Origin: Mucilaginibacter rubeus
GTDB taxonomy: Bacteria > Bacteroidota > Bacteroidia > Sphingobacteriales > Sphingobacteriaceae
Assembly: GCF_003286415.2 (NCBI RefSeq)
Contig: NZ_CP043450.1
Span: forward strand, 1,984,001-2,048,000
Reading direction: 5' to 3'
DNA length: 64,000 nucleotides
The position numbers and the translations under genes were made by a program. Shown one piece after another: positions 16,967 through 26,049 of this stretch. A model generated the notes under the pieces. It made no database searches, was not told the origin of the DNA, and was given only the letters and a program-made list of their open reading frames with translations. Numbering within the stretch: position 1 is the stretch's first letter; each line of letters begins with the position of its first letter.

Positions 16967-17686
16967 GACAGTGGATTTAGGCGAGCCTACTCTATTATCC
17001 TTTTCGGCATCCGGAAAATGTTGTGAATGATATGTTAAATATAATAAATATTATTTAACTATCTAATAATCAAAGGGGGAAAATGAAATTTAATATCCGG
17101 CCATAAGCTGAATTGGGGCTGTGTATATATTATTAAATGATAGAAGCATTTCAGTTAATTTAAAATATCAATTATAGTTCTTTTTCAATGAGGTAACACC
17201 ACCGAATAATTGGAAGTCGGCCTTTGGGAGCTCATTTCTGCGCTATGATGGCCGCAATTGGTTTGGCGATTATCGCTGTATTTGCTAACGAAATAGGTTG
17301 ATGGTTCCGTTTTTGCGGAACGGTGCACTAAAGATGAATTAGTCGTTGGTTAAGAAGGATACCTTTTGAATATAGAATTCTCTTTGAAATGTGTAAAATT
17401 TAAACGGAATAAAATATTTTAGGGTGCGTTTTGTTATTTGTAGCGTGATTTAATAGGTTTATTAATGGTGTTGAGTAGATTTTAAGGTGTGTTTTTATTT
17501 ACCTATTCATTTTCTTTGAGTTTTTTGTGGTTTTTTAGAGTGTGCGTTTTGTTTTTTGTATTGAAACTGCTTTAGAGGTACTCTTTTTTTTGTTTGTGAG
17601 TTGATTTGGTCGTTTTTGGCGAGTCATAAGGTGGTAGGATTGGATAAATAGAGAATATTTATATCTTTACTCCTATTGATTAATCC
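16967..17686. other. AT-rich intergenic region with divergent promoters
   Basis: No gene is supported in these 720 bases. They separate the minus-strand subtilase operon from the plus-strand sigma factor gene. A short hairpin GTTCCG/CGGAAC lies at about 17302-17320. Ahead of the sigma gene, TATCTTTA near 17660 is one base from the TAnnTTTG element. A small frame around 17200-17300 (NNWKSAFGSSFLRYDGRNWF) is too short to call. Confidence 0.4.
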
Positions 17687-18367
17687 ATGAAGTCTTATCG
17701 TTCATATTCGGACTTAGAATTGCTTGACCTGGTAAAGGAGGAAGATAGAAACGCTTTTGTTGAAATCTTCGAACGCTATAATAAACTTTTATATAGCCAT
17801 GTGTACAATAAGCTCAGGGACGAAGACACATCAAGAGATCTGGTGCAGGATGTGTTTGTGGCATTGTGGGAAAAGAGGGATATGATTAAAAATGTTAACC
17901 TCTCAGGATATCTTTTTACCATGAGCCGTAATAAGATATTAAATCTTGTGAGTCACCATAAAATAGTGACTGACTATGCAACGACAATTCAAAATTTTGC
18001 AGGAGCTTCCGGAGGCCTTGCGGATGAAAGAATAAGGGAAAAACAACTTGCAGAGATCATCAACAAAGAAATTAACGCGTTACCCGAAAGAATGCGGGAG
18101 GTTTTTTTAATGAGCCGCTTTGAACATCTTAGCAACCGGGAAATTGCAGAGAAGTTGAACCTTTCAGAACAAACTGTTGCTACTCATATCAAGAAATCGC
18201 TTAGGGTTTTGCGTCAAAAAATTGGTATGGCCATATTTCTTACTTCTTTTTGTCATTGTGGTGGTCTTGATACCCCTCTGGCGCCAGAGAAAAATGAGCA
18301 TAAAAAAAATATTTTACTTTTTTTTCCTTCCGGGATACCCGATCGATCCGACTCAACTGTTATGTAA
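17687..18367 (+). CDS. ECF sigma-70 factor of a SusC/FecR signalling system
   Basis: A 226-residue sigma factor. Region 2 runs from about residue 20 to 90 (DLVQDVFVALWEKRD, then NLSGYLFTMSRNKIL), and region 4 from about 125 to 180 (INALPERMREVFLMSRFEHL, then helix-turn-helix SNREIAEKLNLSEQTVATHI). It would direct RNA polymerase to the adjacent nutrient-acquisition genes. It is followed by the FecR anti-sigma gene and a SusC with an STN signalling domain, the standard transenvelope cascade. The C-terminus is odd: after RVLRQKIG it continues about 45 residues, with TSFCHCGG and a charged/polar tail, where relatives usually end in a short hydrophobic tail. Confidence 0.93.
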   Translation: MKSYRSYSDLELLDLVKEEDRNAFVEIFERYNKLLYSHVYNKLRDEDTSRDLVQDVFVALWEKRDMIKNVNLSGYLFTMSRNKILNLVSHHKIVTDYATTIQNFAGASGGLADERIREKQLAEIINKEINALPERMREVFLMSRFEHLSNREIAEKLNLSEQTVATHIKKSLRVLRQKIGMAIFLTSFCHCGGLDTPLAPEKNEHKKNILLFFPSGIPDRSDSTVM

Positions 18368-18395
18368 TTGTTAAGTCATTATTGACTTATTGATT

Positions 18396-19568
18396 ATGGC
18401 AGAATTTGATCACGAACAATTATTAAAAAAATTCAGGGAAGGTAATTGCACAGACGAGGAACTTGCTATCATCGAGTCGTGGTATGCAGACTGGAACATG
18501 AATGATCATGTCCGTCTTTCCGAAACTGAACTCAGAAAAGCAGAGTCACTGATGCGGAACCAGGTAATGGAGCGCACAGGTATGAGGACTGTACAATTCT
18601 GGCCTCGTATATCTATGATCGCCGCGTCGGTAGTGTTGATCACCTCTATATGCTTTTATTTATTAAAACTCGAGACCTCCCGTAAATATATAGCGAAACC
18701 AGCCATCGCCAGTACAGAGATCTTAGCAGGAAAGGAAGGGGCTACTCTTACACTGGCTAATGGTCATAAAATCAAATTAGGTAAGGGAGTCAAGGGGCAT
18801 TTGGCTTCGCAGGGAGCAATAAACATCACCAAATCTGTTAGCGGAGAAATTACCTACACCGTACAGGATCAAAATATCTTAAAAGGTAAAGCTAATGGCG
18901 GAAATCGGGAAATGCTTTTGAATACTTTAAATACCGGCAAGGGAGAAAATTTTAAGGTCAAACTTCCAGACGGATCCCTGGTGTGGTTAAATGCAGATTC
19001 GAAAATCACTTTTCCGGTTAATATGGAAGCCGGAAAAGAACGTAGGGTTAACCTTACCGGCGAGGGGTATTTTGAAGTAGCTAAAGATGCAGCTCACCCT
19101 TTTGTTGTTAGCGTGCTTGGTACCTCCGAATTTTCGGGTCAGGAAATCAGGGTGTTGGGAACCCATTTTAATATAAATAGTTACCCTGGCGAAAGTAACG
19201 CCGCTACTACATTACTTGAGGGAAGTATCAGCCTTACTGTGGAGGGAGCAAAATTTACCAGGAAACTAACACCGGGACAACAGGCCGAGGTAAAGAGCAA
19301 CAATGTCCGGATATCGGAGGTTGATACCGAAAACGCGGTGGCCTGGAAGAATGGCTACTTTTATTTTGACCGGACGGATATAACCACGGTAATGAACCAG
19401 ATTTCGAGATGGTACGATGTTAATGTGGTTTATGAAGGCAAGGTCCCCGATGCTCACATCACCGGAAAAGTACATCGTAATGCTAATCTGTCTGAAGCAT
19501 TGCAGATCCTGAAATACCTGGATATTAACTACAGTGTGGTTGACAGAACCATTAAGATCCGGCCTTGA
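18396..19568 (+). CDS. FecR-type anti-sigma factor
   Basis: About 390 residues. The N-terminal cytoplasmic part (FREGNCTDEELAIIESWYAD) binds the sigma factor in this family. One membrane helix follows (residues about 72-92, SMIAASVVLITSICFYLL), then a periplasmic FecR domain (GKGENFKVKLPDGSLVWLNA through TLLEGSISLTVEGAKF) and a C-terminal DUF4974 domain (FDRTDITTVMNQISRWYDVN). I choose the ATG at 18396 over an in-frame TTG two codons earlier. It should hold the ECF sigma inactive until the STN domain of the SusC encoded next signals that substrate is present. It lies 28 bases after the sigma gene. Confidence 0.93.
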   Translation: MAEFDHEQLLKKFREGNCTDEELAIIESWYADWNMNDHVRLSETELRKAESLMRNQVMERTGMRTVQFWPRISMIAASVVLITSICFYLLKLETSRKYIAKPAIASTEILAGKEGATLTLANGHKIKLGKGVKGHLASQGAINITKSVSGEITYTVQDQNILKGKANGGNREMLLNTLNTGKGENFKVKLPDGSLVWLNADSKITFPVNMEAGKERRVNLTGEGYFEVAKDAAHPFVVSVLGTSEFSGQEIRVLGTHFNINSYPGESNAATTLLEGSISLTVEGAKFTRKLTPGQQAEVKSNNVRISEVDTENAVAWKNGYFYFDRTDITTVMNQISRWYDVNVVYEGKVPDAHITGKVHRNANLSEALQILKYLDINYSVVDRTIKIRP

Positions 19569-19653
19569 TAACAAACAAATTAAAATTAAACAAAACTTAA
19601 ATAAGTTATTGCCTATGGTGAGATTTTACTAATAAGAGCGCACGGGGGCTTGA

Positions 19654-19702
19654 ATAACCGTGGAAGTGTTGGAACCACAACCACGGTAAGTGTTCAGGTT
19701 AT
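19654..19702 (+). other. Leader hairpin upstream of SusC
   Basis: CCGTGG (19658-19663) can pair with CCACGG (19681-19686), while ATAACC (19654-19659) can instead pair with GGTTAT (19697-19702). These overlapping stems lie 80-125 bases before the SusC start and could be part of the 5' leader. Function is unproven. Confidence 0.3.
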
Positions 19703-19779
19703 CCTATTCTGTTCAGGTGGTGCCTGGGCCGAATAAACAATTGACTATTGATTTCATTAACCTCAACCCATCAAATATA

Positions 19780-22700
19780 ATGAATAAATATCTAATCGGG
19801 AATGGCTCCCGGCCTGGATGGCTATGGCCTGTTCCCGAGAAAATTCTCTTAATAATGAGGCTGACAACTTTATTACTGGTCATCTCCTTTGTACATGTAA
19901 GCGGAAAAGTACTCAGCCAGATCACCCTTAACGAATCCAACGCAAAACTTGAAACTGTCCTGAAAGCGATTGAAAAGCAATCGGGCTACGTTTTCGTTTA
20001 TAATGCCGACAAGGTAAACCTGGACAATGTTACCGTTAGCCTGAAAAACGCAACTATAGAACAGGCGCTTGAGGCATGTTTCAAAAATACCCAGATCCAG
20101 TACCAGATTGTTAGCAAAAATATTGTGCTTCGCAGGCGAGAAGTGGTGCCGGAAAAGCCCATCGCCGCCGAGGCAATACTCATATTAGGAACAGTGACCA
20201 ACACTTCCCGGCAACCCCTAAGCGGCGCCTCGGTTATTGTAAAAAGAACTAAAAAGGGGGTATCTACCGATGCCCAGGGTAAATATTTAATTAAAACTGC
20301 AGAAATTACCGATACCTTACTTTTTAGCTATCTGGGATATGTTACAAAAGCTATCCCCGCCAGGGTTGCCGCTAAATCACCCATCCTTGATGTGATTATG
20401 GAAGAGGCAACCAACGGGTTGGATGAAATTGTTATACAGGGATATGGCAAAACCAGCAAGCGGTTAGCTACAGGTGACATTACCCGGGTATCCGGAAAGG
20501 ACATTTCGGATCAGCCTGTGATGAACCCCATACTTGCCCTTCAGGGTAGGGTAGCAAACGTTGATATTACACCAGTTAGCGGAACGGCGAGCGGACCTGT
20601 GAAAATAGAAATCAGGGGACGAAAGGCCTTAAATGATCAGTTTCCGTCCGATCCGCTTTATATTATCAATGGTGTCCCCCTAACCGTATTGGAGGTTCGG
20701 GGTGGAACTACCAATGCAGGAAGCGCCGCGTATTCCAGGGGCTATGATCAAACAGGTGCTGGCCCAGGCCAAAGCCCGTTTTTTAGCCTGAACCCCGATG
20801 ATATCGAATCCATTGAGATATTGAAAGACGCGGACGCGACAGCTATTTATGGCAGCAGGGGCGCAAATGGTGTCATCCTTATCACCACCAAGAAGGGGCA
20901 GCCCGGTAAAATGAAAGTAGATGCCAGCTTCAACACCGGCTCCAATTTCGTAACACGATATTTTGATCTGCTGAATACTCAGCAATATATTGCCATGCGA
21001 AAAGAGGCATTTGCCAACTCCGGTGTCCAACCTACTGTAAATAATGCTGTTGATTTATTGGTATTTGATCAGTCAAAAGATACTAACTGGCAAAAATATC
21101 ACAGCGGCTCTTCCAGTCAAACTAATTATACAGGGAGTGTTAGCGGCGGTAGCGAACTAACTACCTACAGGATTGGGGCCTCGTATGGAACAACACACGA
21201 TCTGAGTACGATCACCGGGGGGAACAGGCGGGGAACAGTGTCCCTTTCGCTGCAAAACCATAGCGCAGATCAGAAGTTTTCAATGGATTTGAACACCTCA
21301 TATGCGGCAACGTCGGTTGATGCAGTTCAGATGGATGTTCCTCTTACCCTTCCTCCAAATGCGCCGGATCCTTTTGATTCGCAGGGGAACCTGAATTTTG
21401 CCGCATGGGGGGCTGCTCATGCCAGTTACCCGTTCAATGGATTGAAGAATACCAGCGATCAGCGAGGAAACACCTTGTCAAGCGGGCTGCTTTTAACTTA
21501 TAATGTTGTTAAAGGTTTATCCTTATCTACTTCCCTGGGATATACCAACACAACCAACCTGAATACAATTATTAATCCGATAGCCTCTATTGATCCTTTC
21601 ACCACTCCTCCTTTTTATGGCAGGTCGCAGTTTGGAACTACCCGGGTAAGTAACATGATTGTGGAACCGCAACTTAATTACCATACATTATTAGGTAAGG
21701 GCAGCCTCGCTGTTTTAGCAGGTGGAACGTACCAGCAGAATTCTACAAGCGGTGCTAATGTGCGCGGATTGAATTATACTGATGACGCCCTTCTGGGAAC
21801 CATCACTAACGCGCCAGTGGTAACGGCCGATGATATCTCTGGTAAATACAGATATATGGGTGTATTTGCCCGGGTGAATTTTAACTGGGATAGCAAATAT
21901 ATATTGAACTTAAACGGAAGGCGTGATGGAAGCTCAAGATTTGGATCCGACAGCAGGTTCGGTAATTTTTATTCAATCGGCGCTGCCTGGAATATCAGCG
22001 ATGAGAAATGGGTTAGCGATTTCCTCCCGAGCTTTTTTTCGCTGGTTAAAATCAGGGGAAGTTATGGCATTACCGGAAGTGATCAGGTAGGCGATTATAA
22101 ATATCTGACCCAATATGGAAATACCGCTATTAAACTTCCCGATTATAATGGAATTTCGCCTATTGTCCCATTGATTCAGCCTAACGCGGATTATCACTGG
22201 CAGGTGAACAGATCGACTGAACTGGCACTTGAAATAGGTATGTTAAAGGATCGATTATCGTTAAGTGTATCGGCATACCGTTCTTATTGTGATAACCAGT
22301 TAGTTGATTTTTTAACGCCTGCAATCACCGGTTTTACATCGGTTATCGCGAATTCGCCGGCGAAAGTTGCAAATGATGGTTTAGAGATAGCACTTAACGG
22401 AACCTTGATCAAAACAAACAAATTTAGCTGGTCGGCCTCTTTCAACACAGGCTTTAACCGTAACCGCTTATTGGCTTATCCTAATCTGGAAAAATCGCCT
22501 TATGCCGACAGATTGAAAATTGGCACCTCGGTTAATTCTGTTTATGTGCTTAAATACCTTGGTGTAGATCCGCTTACTGGTTATTATACTTTTGAAGACC
22601 ACAACGGTGATAATAACATTACTACCACCGGCGGACCGGAATCAAGAGGGGATAGGTACATTGCAGTAAAAACAACACCTGATTTTACCGGTAACCTAAA

Positions 22701-23145
22701 CCAAACGTTCCGGTATAAAGGCTTTTCCCTATCTGCTAATTTTTATTTAGTTAAACAAAGGGGCAGGAACTCTTTATACAACAGTATCGCGACAGGGGCA
22801 ACAAATATTTCGTTGGAACGCTATTTAACCAGGTGGCAGAAACCCGGCGATCAGGCTCTTACCGCTAAATTGAGTGTGGTAACCACCGCAGAAAATTCCT
22901 TGATACTTCAAAGCGATCAGGCGTATACAGATGCAAGCTTTATCCGCCTTAACAGTATCAATGCATCTGGTGCACTTCCTAAAAATTGGGCGAAGCAAAT
23001 AGGCGCATCAAATATCAATTTCATAGCCTCAGCCTCAAATATCTTTGTGATCACCAAGTATAAAGGGCTTGATCCGGTTGTTCAGAGCGTAGGAAGTGCC
23101 CTTCCAAGCAGAACTGTCACTTTTGGTTTAAACTGTTCATTTTAA
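19780..23145 (+). CDS. SusC/RagA TonB-dependent transporter with STN domain
   Basis: About 1,121 residues from the ATG at 19780. An earlier in-frame ATG at 19690 adds 30 residues without signal-peptide character. The signal-peptide core is LTTLLLVISFVHVSGKVLSQ. An STN signalling domain follows (KLETVLKAIEKQSGYVFVYN), then a carboxypeptidase-regulatory-like domain (LSGASVIVKRTKKGVSTDAQ), the TonB-box region and plug (SIEILKDADATAIYGSRGAN), and a 22-strand barrel ending RTVTFGLNCSF. The STN domain should contact the FecR protein, so substrate binding induces its own operon. It pairs with the SusD encoded 6 bases downstream. The linked zinc protease suggests that peptides rather than glycans are imported. 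Confidence 0.95.
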   Translation: MNKYLIGNGSRPGWLWPVPEKILLIMRLTTLLLVISFVHVSGKVLSQITLNESNAKLETVLKAIEKQSGYVFVYNADKVNLDNVTVSLKNATIEQALEACFKNTQIQYQIVSKNIVLRRREVVPEKPIAAEAILILGTVTNTSRQPLSGASVIVKRTKKGVSTDAQGKYLIKTAEITDTLLFSYLGYVTKAIPARVAAKSPILDVIMEEATNGLDEIVIQGYGKTSKRLATGDITRVSGKDISDQPVMNPILALQGRVANVDITPVSGTASGPVKIEIRGRKALNDQFPSDPLYIINGVPLTVLEVRGGTTNAGSAAYSRGYDQTGAGPGQSPFFSLNPDDIESIEILKDADATAIYGSRGANGVILITTKKGQPGKMKVDASFNTGSNFVTRYFDLLNTQQYIAMRKEAFANSGVQPTVNNAVDLLVFDQSKDTNWQKYHSGSSSQTNYTGSVSGGSELTTYRIGASYGTTHDLSTITGGNRRGTVSLSLQNHSADQKFSMDLNTSYAATSVDAVQMDVPLTLPPNAPDPFDSQGNLNFAAWGAAHASYPFNGLKNTSDQRGNTLSSGLLLTYNVVKGLSLSTSLGYTNTTNLNTIINPIASIDPFTTPPFYGRSQFGTTRVSNMIVEPQLNYHTLLGKGSLAVLAGGTYQQNSTSGANVRGLNYTDDALLGTITNAPVVTADDISGKYRYMGVFARVNFNWDSKYILNLNGRRDGSSRFGSDSRFGNFYSIGAAWNISDEKWVSDFLPSFFSLVKIRGSYGITGSDQVGDYKYLTQYGNTAIKLPDYNGISPIVPLIQPNADYHWQVNRSTELALEIGMLKDRLSLSVSAYRSYCDNQLVDFLTPAITGFTSVIANSPAKVANDGLEIALNGTLIKTNKFSWSASFNTGFNRNRLLAYPNLEKSPYADRLKIGTSVNSVYVLKYLGVDPLTGYYTFEDHNGDNNITTTGGPESRGDRYIAVKTTPDFTGNLNQTFRYKGFSLSANFYLVKQRGRNSLYNSIATGATNISLERYLTRWQKPGDQALTAKLSVVTTAENSLILQSDQAYTDASFIRLNSINASGALPKNWAKQIGASNINFIASASNIFVITKYKGLDPVVQSVGSALPSRTVTFGLNCSF

Positions 23146-23151
23146 AAGGAA

Positions 23152-24660
23152 ATGATGAAAAAGAAAATTATTTCAATAACTGGTATTTGTATTGCATTGC
23201 TTTTCATTTATGGGAGCGGCTGCAAAAAAATGGTGGATGTAGGTGATCCAACAACTACAATAACTACTGAGAAAGCCTTTACAACAGATGGAACTGCCTA
23301 TGCCGCTTTGGCTGGATTATATTCTTACATGCTTAATGGCGACGGGCCTCAGGCTATAACACTATCTAATGGCGGAACAACTGTTTATGCTGGCATGTCT
23401 GGCGATGAACTGACCAATTTTCTTGGTACAAGCAACGATATAGATTATAATTTCGTGAGTAATAGGCTTACGAGCCAGAATGATTTGGTTAACAGTATAT
23501 TTTGGACCCCTCTTTATAAGAGTATTTACAATGCTAATTCTATTATTGACGGCATAGCGGCTTCAACATCAAATTTGCTAAAGCCCGCTGCAAGGAAACA
23601 GATCACTGCCGAAGCCAAATTTATCCGGGCTTTCAATTATTTTTATCTGGTGAATCTTTTCGGAGATGTGCCCCTTATAACCGGCACAGACTGGAAGGCT
23701 AACGCGCAGGTACCGCGAACCCCGCTGGCAGATGTGTATACCCAGATTACAAATGATTTGCTGGATGCCCAGCGCGACCTTCCGGAAGATTATGCGATAA
23801 CCGGTGGTGAGCGTATCAGGGTTAATAAATACGCAGCTACTGCAATGCTGGCCCGCGTTTATCTTTATAGGAGCGACTGGAAAAACGCCGAAACGGAAGC
23901 CTCGGCCGTAATTGCCAATAGCCAGTTTGCTATAGATCCTAATCTGGATAATGTATTTCTACCGTCCAGTAAGGAAAGTATCTGGCAGTTAAAGCCTGCG
24001 TCAACTAATATTAATATACCGTCGTACGAGGCAAAGGCTTTTACGCCGCAGATGTCATGGGAAAAAGACATACCGGAAGATCTTCGCCCTCTTTACCTTG
24101 ATCCAAGTGTTTTTTCGGATCTGGCAATATTATTTTTTCCATCGTATTACATGACTGATGATCTTTCGGCCACTTTTGAGGCTGGTGATCAGCGGTTAAA
24201 AGCCTGGACAAATTTTGTCGAAACACCAAACTCTCCTCCATATACCGGTGCAACTGCTCATTTTTCGAGTAAATATGCCAGACAGGGGCTTGCCGCTACA
24301 CAATACCTGGTTGTTTTGCGATTGGCAGAGCAGGTGCTGATCAGGGCTGAAGCAAGGGCACAACAGGGAAATCTTTCAGGTGCCGACGAGGATTTGAATA
24401 AGATCAGGACACGTGCCGGCCTCCATACTGTAAGTTCAAGTTCGAAGGATAATGCACTTGCAGCAATTGCACACGAACGCAGGGTGGAGTTTTTTTCAGA
24501 ATGGGGGCATCGCTGGTTTGACCTGAAGAGAACGGGCAAAGCGATCGAAGTTCTTGGTTCACTGTCATATAAAAAGATCACAGCAACACAGCTTCTTTAT
24601 CCTATTCCGCTGGATGAGCTGCAATCAGCACCAAGTCTGGTTCAAAATCCTGGTTATTAA
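23152..24660 (+). CDS. SusD/RagB-family outer-membrane lipoprotein
   Basis: A 502-residue SusD. Signal peptide with lipobox-like IYGSGC, lipidated Cys near residue 24. Helical TPR-like SusD signatures follow: RKQITAEAKFIRAFNYFYLV, LFGDVPLITG, VPRTPLADVYTQI, and the C-terminal RRVEFFSEWGHRWFDLKRTG with the YPIPxxE-type ending (LLYPIPLDELQSAPSLVQN). It should form the lid that captures substrate for the preceding SusC. An ATG one codon later (23155) is an equally possible start. Confidence 0.94.
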   Translation: MMKKKIISITGICIALLFIYGSGCKKMVDVGDPTTTITTEKAFTTDGTAYAALAGLYSYMLNGDGPQAITLSNGGTTVYAGMSGDELTNFLGTSNDIDYNFVSNRLTSQNDLVNSIFWTPLYKSIYNANSIIDGIAASTSNLLKPAARKQITAEAKFIRAFNYFYLVNLFGDVPLITGTDWKANAQVPRTPLADVYTQITNDLLDAQRDLPEDYAITGGERIRVNKYAATAMLARVYLYRSDWKNAETEASAVIANSQFAIDPNLDNVFLPSSKESIWQLKPASTNINIPSYEAKAFTPQMSWEKDIPEDLRPLYLDPSVFSDLAILFFPSYYMTDDLSATFEAGDQRLKAWTNFVETPNSPPYTGATAHFSSKYARQGLAATQYLVVLRLAEQVLIRAEARAQQGNLSGADEDLNKIRTRAGLHTVSSSSKDNALAAIAHERRVEFFSEWGHRWFDLKRTGKAIEVLGSLSYKKITATQLLYPIPLDELQSAPSLVQNPGY

Positions 24661-24714
24661 AATGACGGATTGTAAGGATTAAGTATTCAATATTCAAACG
24701 ATAAAAAGAAAAAC

Positions 24715-25251
24715 ATGAAAAAGATATATCAATACACATTACTTTTTAGTGCTGCAGTTATGCTGCTTACAAGTTGTACAGGCCCAACCAGCGGCCCCGG
24801 CCGGAAAAAGATGCCTGATTTTACCGAACAGGGAGACGATTTCAGCAATATGCATTTATTTCAGTCTTCGCCTGGTCTTGATATGGGAAGCTCAAGGTTT
24901 GGTTTCAGTACTTCATTTACATCAGTGGCCTTTAATGGCGGAGTAAAGGATTGCGCCGCGGTTACCGTTCCGGAATCTTTAGATCAGCAGGCTTTCGCTT
25001 TGATCGGTCTTTACAAACCCTTTGCGCCAACATTAATTGCCCAGTGGTCAAAACAGCCGAATAACGGTGTTGTAATTGATTTTTCGGATGGCACCGATCA
25101 AAAAAGAAGCGATTACATGATCGAAAGTAAAGGCAATCCGGATGTTCCTGTCATTGTACTTTGGAACGATAAATCGTCGAAACGGCTGGCAACTTATCTT
25201 ACGCAGCTATCGGATGTTCCCGGATTGTCGCTGAAAACATTAAGTAAATAA
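24715..25251 (+). CDS. Small lipoprotein of unknown function in the protease locus
   Basis: A 178-residue protein with a lipoprotein signal (MLLTSC, Cys21) followed by a Gly/Pro/Lys linker (TGPTSGPGRKK). The mature part is about 150 residues and mixed alpha/beta; I do not recognise the family. Strands such as AFALIGLYKPFAPTLIAQW and PVIVLWNDKSSKRLATYLTQ are visible. Position between SusD and a second lipoprotein suggests a surface accessory or peptide-binding component of the same transport complex. Confidence 0.7.
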   Translation: MKKIYQYTLLFSAAVMLLTSCTGPTSGPGRKKMPDFTEQGDDFSNMHLFQSSPGLDMGSSRFGFSTSFTSVAFNGGVKDCAAVTVPESLDQQAFALIGLYKPFAPTLIAQWSKQPNNGVVIDFSDGTDQKRSDYMIESKGNPDVPVIVLWNDKSSKRLATYLTQLSDVPGLSLKTLSK

Positions 25252-25268
25252 TCAATCCTTAATTGCAT

Positions 25269-26036
25269 ATGAAACGTACAAATTATTATATATTGGGGCT
25301 TTTTGCTTTGATAGCATTATTCGTTTCCTGTAAGAAGACAGAAGATGTAGTGAAACCAACCAGCTCCATTACAGTGTATAATGGATTAACTGACGGTAGC
25401 GCAATTTTTGCCAATTTTTACAAAACCGGGAAGCTTGATTTTTCCAGTATCTCAAACGGGATACAGTCTGCATCTATAGCGGCAGGCACTTATATCCTGG
25501 AGAAGGGGGTTACATCAGGAACTATCCCGATTGATTTTTATGCTTATCCGGATAGCGCAAACGTGGCGTTAAGTGTTACGCGTGATTATAAACCATCAGG
25601 GATGTATTCTATATTCTTAGCAGGTACCAGGTCGGCGATTGATACATTGATTACGGAAGATACCATTCCGGTTGTGCCCTTAACGGATAGCCTGCTTTTG
25701 ATCAGAGCAGTAAACCTGTCTAATTTCCCGGTACCGGTATCTGTAAATATACTGGGTAAAACAAGTCCTATACCCGGTTGTGAATCATTGAAATATAAAA
25801 AAGCAACCGTTTTTTTGAAAGTAAGCGTGAAGCGTGCGGATGTGTCTGGAGATGATCTTATTCTTCAGATCAGGAATGCGGCTACCGGAGCTTTATTGAC
25901 CTATACAGCAGTTGCCTGGCGTCATGCAGCCAGTGGAGAATCTTCAAGCTATATGTCAAAGCCTGCTAACTTGATTATTACAAGCGCCGGAACTAATACG
26001 GTTGCCAAATTTATTTATCCTATAAAAACTCAATAG
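25269..26036 (+). CDS. Lipoprotein with DUF4397-like domains
   Basis: About 255 residues from the ATG at 25269; an in-frame TTG two codons earlier is less likely. The lipobox is LFVSC with Cys21. The mature protein is beta-rich: SSITVYNGLTDGSAIFANFY, YSIFLAGT, LLLIRAVNLSNFPVPVSVNI, consistent with DUF4397-type Ig-like domains found in surface lipoproteins of this phylum (moderate confidence). It lies between the small lipoprotein and the zinc protease on one transcript and could be a surface-exposed binding protein. Confidence 0.65.
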   Translation: MKRTNYYILGLFALIALFVSCKKTEDVVKPTSSITVYNGLTDGSAIFANFYKTGKLDFSSISNGIQSASIAAGTYILEKGVTSGTIPIDFYAYPDSANVALSVTRDYKPSGMYSIFLAGTRSAIDTLITEDTIPVVPLTDSLLLIRAVNLSNFPVPVSVNILGKTSPIPGCESLKYKKATVFLKVSVKRADVSGDDLILQIRNAATGALLTYTAVAWRHAASGESSSYMSKPANLIITSAGTNTVAKFIYPIKTQ

Positions 26037-26049
26037 AACTTTAAAAAAC

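Noticed and set aside
17200..17300. Short frame with NNWKSAFGSSFLRYDGRNWF, reminiscent of a glycosidase segment
   Set aside because: Fewer than 35 residues, bounded by stops, no matching neighbour segments in other frames.
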